The notes below the pieces were generated by a model. It was not told where the DNA came from, ran no database searches, and saw only the letters and a program-made list of their open reading frames with translations. Below are positions 57,881 through 64,000 of a DNA stretch of 64,000 nucleotides, piece by piece; positions within the stretch are counted from its first letter, which is position 1; the number at the start of each line of letters is the position of its first letter. The position numbers and the translations under genes were made by a program. This DNA is from Psettodes erumei (taxonomy: Eukaryota; Chordata; Actinopteri; Pleuronectiformes; Psettodidae), in assembly GCA_016785225.1 (NCBI GenBank), contig JAFBJZ010000969.1:2017001-2081000 (forward strand), read 5' to 3'.

Positions 57881-58919
57881 ATTCATCTTTACTTACAGTC
57901 ATTGGCTGAAACCAACCGTTACAAGACAAATGTTAACAAACGAATCATTGTTGAACTTATTTAACCTTCAAAAATTATTAGAATAATAATAAGAAACTTG
58001 TTTCTCAGAAAGACACGTGATGGAAAATAGATTCGCAGCGACGGCAGGACGTGGGTTTCCTGTTTAAACGAATGAGGAGGCTTCGTGTCTCGACTGCACG
58101 TGTCACCCTGAATGCATCCTTATTGACAGGAAACACTGAAATTATCACCTTCTCACGATCCGTGCGTCTGCTTGATGGTTGGAAAGTTTTGATGCTGATG
58201 ACGACATCATCTGGAGGCAGGAACCTCGGCCACAGGAAGAGTTTGACTAATGAATCAGCCAGACGCAGAAATCAGACCCACTTGTTTTCTCTTTTATTTC
58301 CTGATCATTCATCTTGGCATTCAGAGCATGAAGTCGGCCTCTTACATAACAGGTCAATGAATTGTTTTGAGGTTTGGAATCAATAAGGGCTCTGGGTATT
58401 TATTTATTTATTTTGTAAAGTTAATTTCAGCATCTCTTTTTCTTTTCCTCTGAGTCTCTCTCTCTTTTCTCTGATTACTTATTGTGTTCATTCATGCAGG
58501 AAAAAAAATCCACACTCACACGAATGCAAACGCACGTTCGTGTAAAATGCACGCACAAAAAAAAACGTATTCACGGCATCACACCCGAGCCTATTTTTAA
58601 AACTTATTAAAGACACACTCACCCTGCTCTATTCACTGCGAATTCCTCATTAGCGTCATTCAGAGTTATTATAATGATGTGAATGGACCGGCAGCTGCTG
58701 CGGCAGTAAAGACTCTTTTCACTCGCTCGTGTGTGTTTGTGAAAGCTCGTCGGAGGACGAGAGGAGTTTGGGGGCATTTTTTTGTGCACAGTGTGAGTGT
58801 AAGGAGAGAAAACCGGGGGGGATGAGATAAATCCTGTGTACGTAAAGAGAGGGAGAGGGGGAACAATGCGGCGTTCACGTGTACGGTTCGTTATCTCTTT
58901 CCTCTTCGCTCACAATTCC

Positions 58920-59160
58920 TCAATATTTGACGACCATCTTTCCTCTTTTTTCTTCCCCCCGCCGAGCCGTCTTCTCATTTTCGTCAGCCGTTTCTCCACG
59001 CCGATTCTTTCCCGTTCATTTCGGCTCTCAAATCCTCTCAGAAATCCACCTCCTCCTCCACCTCCTCGCTCAACGCTCCATTTCCCCTCCTCCCTCCCTC
59101 TCTTCCCTTCCTGCCTCCATCCATCCATCCATCCATCAATCCATCCTTTTATCTCTCCTT
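58920..59160. repeat. CT-rich tract with ATCC units
   Basis: A pyrimidine-rich stretch containing CATCCATCCATCCATCCATC at about 59117-59136. The 215-codon frame at 58836-59483 is driven by this composition. Confidence 0.65.
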
Positions 59161-59771
59161 GCAAAAATCTGACTCTGTATTTTTTTTTTTTCTGGAGAGA
59201 GAGAGCGTTTACCTCCAGCTGTGATCTGGCCAGATTTCAGCTGCAGCACAGACGGCCCTGTGGCTGTGCAGAAGCTGCAGCGTGGAAACTTTCATCAGCG
59301 AACGAAAGGCTGAACACGAAGAAGACGGGACCAAAGAAGTGCACACGGCTCATTTCAGCTGCTGCTCCTGTCTCAGCTTTGGTAGCACCAGTCCACACCA
59401 GCGAATTGATTTCTGTCACAACCACAGTCTTTTTTTCCGTTAATCATAACACTGAATTTGTCTTAATAGCAGCTGAGATTTGAGGGCATGGCGACATCCC
59501 CATTTAGCCTTAAGTATAGGCTGACAACAAGCCATCACTTTATCCAGATTATGTAAAACCGCCTCCTCACTCAATGCTCCTTGCCCACATGCCCACCTCC
59601 ACGACCAAAACTTTAATACATTTTAGTAATTATTTGGCTGTCAGTCATGAAGTTTATAACATCAATTAACTAATTGAAACTTTAATTCAATGAGAAGAAC
59701 TACCTAAATCCACAGACACCATCTTTGGCTAAGAATTTGTTTGCCTATTTTTTGTTGTTGCTTTTCTTTTT

Positions 59772-59851
59772 CTTTAGTTTAGCCCAAGTCAAACCTGTTA
59801 ACATGGAGGGGGGTGGTGTTCACAACCTCCACCTGTAGCCTGCATGGCGCT
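59772..59851 (+). repeat. dispersed repeat family Z, copy 3
   Basis: TTTAGTTTAGCCCAAGTCAA, TAACATGGAGGGGGGTGGTG and CTGTAGCCTGCATGGCGCTC follow the order of copies 1 and 2 with more divergence. Confidence 0.5.
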
Positions 59852-61131
59852 CTTAACGTACATTGCTGATTCAGTTTGCTGACTTCTGCCACTGTTAGAG
59901 AGATTTAGCTTTTAAGTCACACGCTAAAAGAATTCATGTTAAATTGTTGTTTTCTTTAATTATTCAGAGAAACGTGAACCCAAATAATCACAGGAGCAAA
60001 ACTCCTCCGGCTAAATTTTACAGCAGTGAAGGTTTCACGCTGTGTTACCATCAAGTTGGGCCGAGCCCGGTCAGCTGACCCGTGGCGACCGAGGAAAAAA
60101 CGAGTGTCGTTTCCACACAAACATTGACAGTGAAGCAGAACCACAAAGAGGAGATGAGCGGAGATAATCAGCAGGCGATTAATGATTTAATGACATCTTT
60201 TATGGCAGGACTGTGTTTAGTGCTGGAGCCGTGGGAGCTGATGTGTGTGTGTGTTTGTCAGGGATTTGACTGGAGAGAAATGTGTTTCTAAAAGAAGTAG
60301 GCGTCACAAAGATTTTACCCAAAAAAAAAGTGTTGGATCCAAACATGTCGTTTATCATCTCATATGAGTTTGAATTATGAGAAATTACCTTTTTTCAGCG
60401 GCTGAAGGAGCCACTTTTTTTTTTTCACAACAAAATCGTCCTGTGAAGCCCGAACGCCTCCATGAATCCTGGCTGAACATTTCACGAGTTTGTTTCCAGA
60501 GTGAAGTCACACTGTTTCTCAATGCTCTCAGAAAAAATAATGCTATACATTGATAAAATAATATTAATTAAAATGTCATAATTAATACATGCCAATAGCA
60601 CAAGCTCCCATAAATGTTATTTACAGGAGATTTTTTTTAAAATACCTTTTTGATCAGTTCAGAAACGTTCATCAGACATTTTTGGTGAAATTGTTATTTT
60701 GGGTGCTGTCTGTCAGCACCAAAAACAACTGTACAAAATTTATTTTCAAACAATAATTTTGAGCATGAGATAGTAATAAAAATGTAATGTTGAACATCTT
60801 TTTTTAAAGACTTTTAAAGCCATCTCATAAACTCTTCTCACACCTCCTGCAGTTCTTCTTTTAGAACGTCTTGGTTCTGAGCTCCAGACGCAGTAGGTTC
60901 AGGTTCAGGTGGAGCGACGAGGATTCGTGTGAGGTGACGGTGAAGTCGTGGTGAAGTGAAGCGCGTCTCCGTGTTGTCGGCTGAAATGTGGGTCAGTATC
61001 CGTGGCGACTGTTTGAAGTGGGGGGAAAAAAATATGGTGACATTTTGTGACGCCTAAAATATCATAGGCTGAACTGTGGGCAGATTTTCAGTGTCTCAGC
61101 CTTTTCTAAATATCACGTTGGGATGCTGCAG

Positions 61132-61157
61132 GTGTGTGTGTGTGTGTGTGTGTGTGT
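61132..61157. repeat. (GT)n microsatellite
   Basis: About 26 bp of GT units. Confidence 0.9.
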
Positions 61158-62318
61158 ACAGTACACTGTATAAACTGTGCTGTGGTGTGTAATGAAAATG
61201 TGCCAGGAAGAGTGTACAGGATGTATGATTCCTGTTTGAACACTACAGTCCTCCTGAGTGTGTACTTACATATTTAGCACATTATCCATCTGCTGCCTTC
61301 CTCCGCTGACTCCTCTTCCTCATCCTCACACCTGTATCTTTCATAATCTCCTTCAAAACTCCTGCCAGTGTTTGGTTTTGAGTCCGCTTCAGGCTGGTAA
61401 TTGTTGTTGTTGTTGTTTTACCCGCGGTGCATTCAGGTGCTCAGACAAATATCATGAAACGACCAAAACCAACAGCTGTTTGCTAACAACTACAGTCCCC
61501 AGCTGCGGAGTCTTTAAAAAAAAAGTATCTCTGGTGTTTGTGACTTGTTTTCAACAATCTGTGTCATCAGTGAGAAGGAATGGGCTCAGGACTGAGTGAC
61601 TGGAGAGTCGTATTCAGAGACTAACCTGTTGGTTTCAGCCTTTTTCGCAGGATTTGTCAACATTAGGAAAAATAGACGGTCGACCGAACTGGACGTGTCG
61701 GATTTCTGGCTAAGAGAAGAAAACCTGAGCTTTTTGTCTTGAAGATTTTCTGCATTTTCTCCTCAGTTCCTCTGTGTTTTGGACTTAAATTCTTCGGGGA
61801 GTGATGTGATCTTTCTTTTTTACCATGCCATCATTTTCAAAAGATTGCACTGATTGTCCTGAGGGGGCGCCACAGTCCTCAGTTTAATTGCAGTTTATCT
61901 GAAACTTCAGAGCATCTTTGGTCTCCTTCTGACTTCCTCCTGGCTTTCCTAGAGCTGCTCTGATTGGCCCGAGGGTGGAGGGGGGGGTGCCACGTTTGTT
62001 TACTCGTTACTGATTGGCCCAAGGCGTGCCCGCCATCGCTGGCAGGGGACGAAGTGTTTATTCTGACACACAAACACACATCTCAACTGTAAAACGAACG
62101 CACGCTCTTTCTTCTCCTCCCTGGATTTCCATGACTCGTTGTGTCGTTCGAACACACGGCTTAAAATAACACTTTCATCGCACACACGCGTGCGCACGGA
62201 CACACACATTCTCTTTCGCCTAACACACACACACAGCTCAGTTGAGTGGCTATGTGGGACAGCAGCTTGGGGATAGACAACTGATTCACTTTGAGTGGCA
62301 CACGGATATTTATAGCTG

Positions 62319-62471
62319 GTGTGTGTGTGTGCGTGTGCGTGCATGTGTGTGTGCGTGTGCGTGCATGTGTGTGTGTGTGTGTGCGTGTGAGAGAGAAGCA
62401 GCAAGTGATGGGTGCTGACTTGTCAGTCGGTCTTTGCATTTTTGCATGTGTGTCTCTTTGCAAAGATTGTT

Positions 62472-62527
<56 letters not shown>

Positions 62528-62707
62528 ACAGAGAGAAAGAGAGAGAGCGACAGCCAGGTGATCAGCAGTGAGCGTGCTCAAACATCTCTGCGTTTGTTTC
62601 CGTGGTGCTTCATATCCCGGCGTAACCATGGCAGCAGTGTGGGGGAAAAGCTATATTGGACAGCGAGACCTAGACACCACACCAGACGACGCCACACACA
62701 CACACAC
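62319..62707. repeat. microsatellite cluster
   Basis: GT/GC-GT mixed arrays at 62319-62391, a pure GT array of about 52 bp at 62474-62524 and a CA array at 62693-62707. The mixed part alternates GTGTGCGTGTGCGTGCATG, all alternating purine-pyrimidine and therefore prone to Z-DNA. Confidence 0.9.
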
Positions 62708-63179
62708 GCAAACAGACTTTGATTGGTGAACCACCCACCATTTTTATTTCTTCTTCTTCTGTCTGAACTGCTTCTGTTCATTAACCCCCCCACCCCCAGC
62801 AGACAAACCCTGCTTCAACCTGCAGTCGTATAATTTCATCACATCTATTAACATTTTAACTCAATCTAATTCTAAGCAAACTAAATGAATTGTGAAAGCA
62901 CACGGTGTGTTCACAGTGTGTAACCTCCATGGAGGAAAAGCCTCAGTTCGTCTAATGGCCGCCGGGTGCAGCTCCATGAACGTATATGGAAGTAAAATTC
63001 TTATGAAAATGTCAAATCTGTACTTTTGTATTAGCACATTATTGTTATGAAGTAAGCGAGTGACGGTCGTGTTTTTACAGGTGATGCATCTGAATCAAAG
63101 AGATAAGCACTTCACCACATTTGTGTTACATATTTCTGCTTTCTAACAGACAAGAAGTGCAGCATGGTGTGAAGTCAGC

Positions 63180-63300
63180 CATCTGTCATGTGACCCTCCC
63201 CCATGACCAAACACACTGTCATCAGATCACATCCACATCTCTGATTTAATTAGAAATTAGCAAACGTGCAGTGCCACTCAGCAGCAGGACTGAGGATGGG
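63180..63300. promoter_or_regulatory. candidate conserved non-coding segment
   Basis: Complex sequence with TTTAATTAGAAATTAGC at 63245-63261, a head-to-tail pair of homeodomain-type cores, and TGACCAAACACAC upstream. No repeat similarity is seen. Conservation cannot be tested from one sequence. Confidence 0.2.
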
Positions 63301-64000
63301 AAAGTTTGTTTTTCTGTTTTTGTTTGTTGATGTATCGCAAATATCTGATCCCGTAAAACAGTTTTTTTTCTGTCAGGTGATTTTTCTCCATAAAAGTTAA
63401 GTGATAATAAGAGGGTGTGTTTGTTTGTTTTTTGGGGGAGAAATCAGGCCAGAGAGAACTGGGATAGAGCCAAGAAAGAGCGGGGATATAAATAAGACCA
63501 GAGCCAGCATGGATTATGTAATCATACGCAGCAGTTTTCAGCTTTAAAGCCTCTTGTTGTGAAAGTCAAATGAGCATCGTGGTTAAAATCTTAAGACTCA
63601 AAAACCAGATTTTCATGTGAAGCAATTTGTCTTTCATGTGTTATTCCCCACCCTCTAATTTAACAATTTATCTTTTTAATTCTTTTGGACCCTTGTGAGA
63701 TTAATTTAACTTCTTCTTCCATTTTGCTCTTTTTTAAGTGCAGCAGTTTGTACAATCAGCGTTTGGATGAATGCAATTTTAAAAAAAAAAATAAAAAAAG
63801 ATGTGAACGAACCTCATCGAGCCGCGGCAACGAGCCAAGAAACCCATAAAGTCTTCATTCTGCTCGGTTAGAGGGAGTCTGAGTGGGAGCGGCGGTTATT
63901 TTGGTGTGGAGAATGTTTTTTGGGGGGTGGGGGTGGGCTGACCCTTAGCCGCGGGAGGCCAAGCAGAAACTCAGCTTCCTACTGTGATTAAATGTTCTAA

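Larger units (their letters stand above)
39209..64000 (+). other. xkr7: xkr7 intron 1 (partial, more than 24.7 kb)
   Basis: It starts with GTAAGA at 39209-39214. The expected next exon (family motifs like FYWKM, ESADVSML and SAPQLVLQL) was not found by reading to the right edge. Long first introns are typical of the XKR4/6/7 group. The intron contains many GT/CA arrays, poly-A runs (40841-40857, 41353-41371), a poly-T (52479-52497), purine-rich tracts and the repeat relics listed separately. Unlisted stretches hold nothing I can recognise. Confidence 0.8.

Noticed and set aside
58836..59483. 215-codon + frame
   Set aside because: Low-complexity CT-rich sequence with ATCC repeats supplies most of the length. 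No domain is visible in the remainder.
39209..64000. xkr7 exons 2 and 3 within the window
   Set aside because: I looked for the conserved FYWKM, ESADVSML, SAPQLVLQL and SRDDKRPLSY regions and found none. The last exon alone would give a long frame that is absent.
1..64000. CRISPR arrays, bacterial operons or prophage
   Set aside because: The tandem repeats are microsatellites or decayed eukaryotic repeats. No spacer-repeat structure or prokaryotic gene arrangement is present.

Overview
The window is vertebrate nuclear DNA, most likely from a ray-finned (teleost) fish. It carries spliced genes with GT/AG junctions, very long non-coding stretches, many CA/GT microsatellites, and worn copies of repeat families that I recognise from fish genomes (Tc1-like element, L2/CR1-type LINE, tRNA-derived SINEs, several MITE-like families). 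There are no bacterial features, operons or CRISPR arrays. Only two genes can be supported, both on the + strand and both incomplete here.

Layout. (1) 1-961 is the 3' end of an intron. (2) 962-2343 is the last coding exon of a SoxF transcription factor, sox18: the end of the HMG box, a His- and Ser-rich middle, the SoxF EFDQY motif and the very conserved C-terminus. A polyadenylation signal lies about 205 bp after the stop. (3) About 2.57-38.2 kb is intergenic. It holds a 0.6 kb MITE-like element with inverted ends (3.8-4.4 kb), a 0.9 kb polypyrimidine tract (7.3-8.2 kb), tRNA-like SINE relics, a degenerate tandem array (18.7-19.1 kb), a dead Tc1-like transposon (27.1-27.6 kb), a LINE reverse-transcriptase remnant (30.8 kb), many microsatellites and a few candidate cis-regulatory stretches. 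(4) About 38.19-38.58 kb is a CpG-rich promoter with a CT array. (5) 38580-39208 is coding exon 1 of an XK-related membrane protein, xkr7, with a canonical splice donor. (6) 39209-64000 is its first intron, rich in microsatellites and degraded repeats. No later xkr7 exon was found, so the gene runs off the right edge.

The two genes are not known to share a pathway. SOX18 is an endothelial/lymphatic transcription factor and XKR7 is a multi-pass membrane protein of the XK family. Their adjacency is the most informative feature: mammals have SOX17-RP1-XKR4 and RP1L1-SOX7-XKR6 clusters, so sox18-xkr7 in tandem looks like the third ohnologous copy of an ancestral SoxF-Xkr block. I see no clearly new coding system here. 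The other findings are candidate regulatory clusters, repeat families and unusual repeat geometry.
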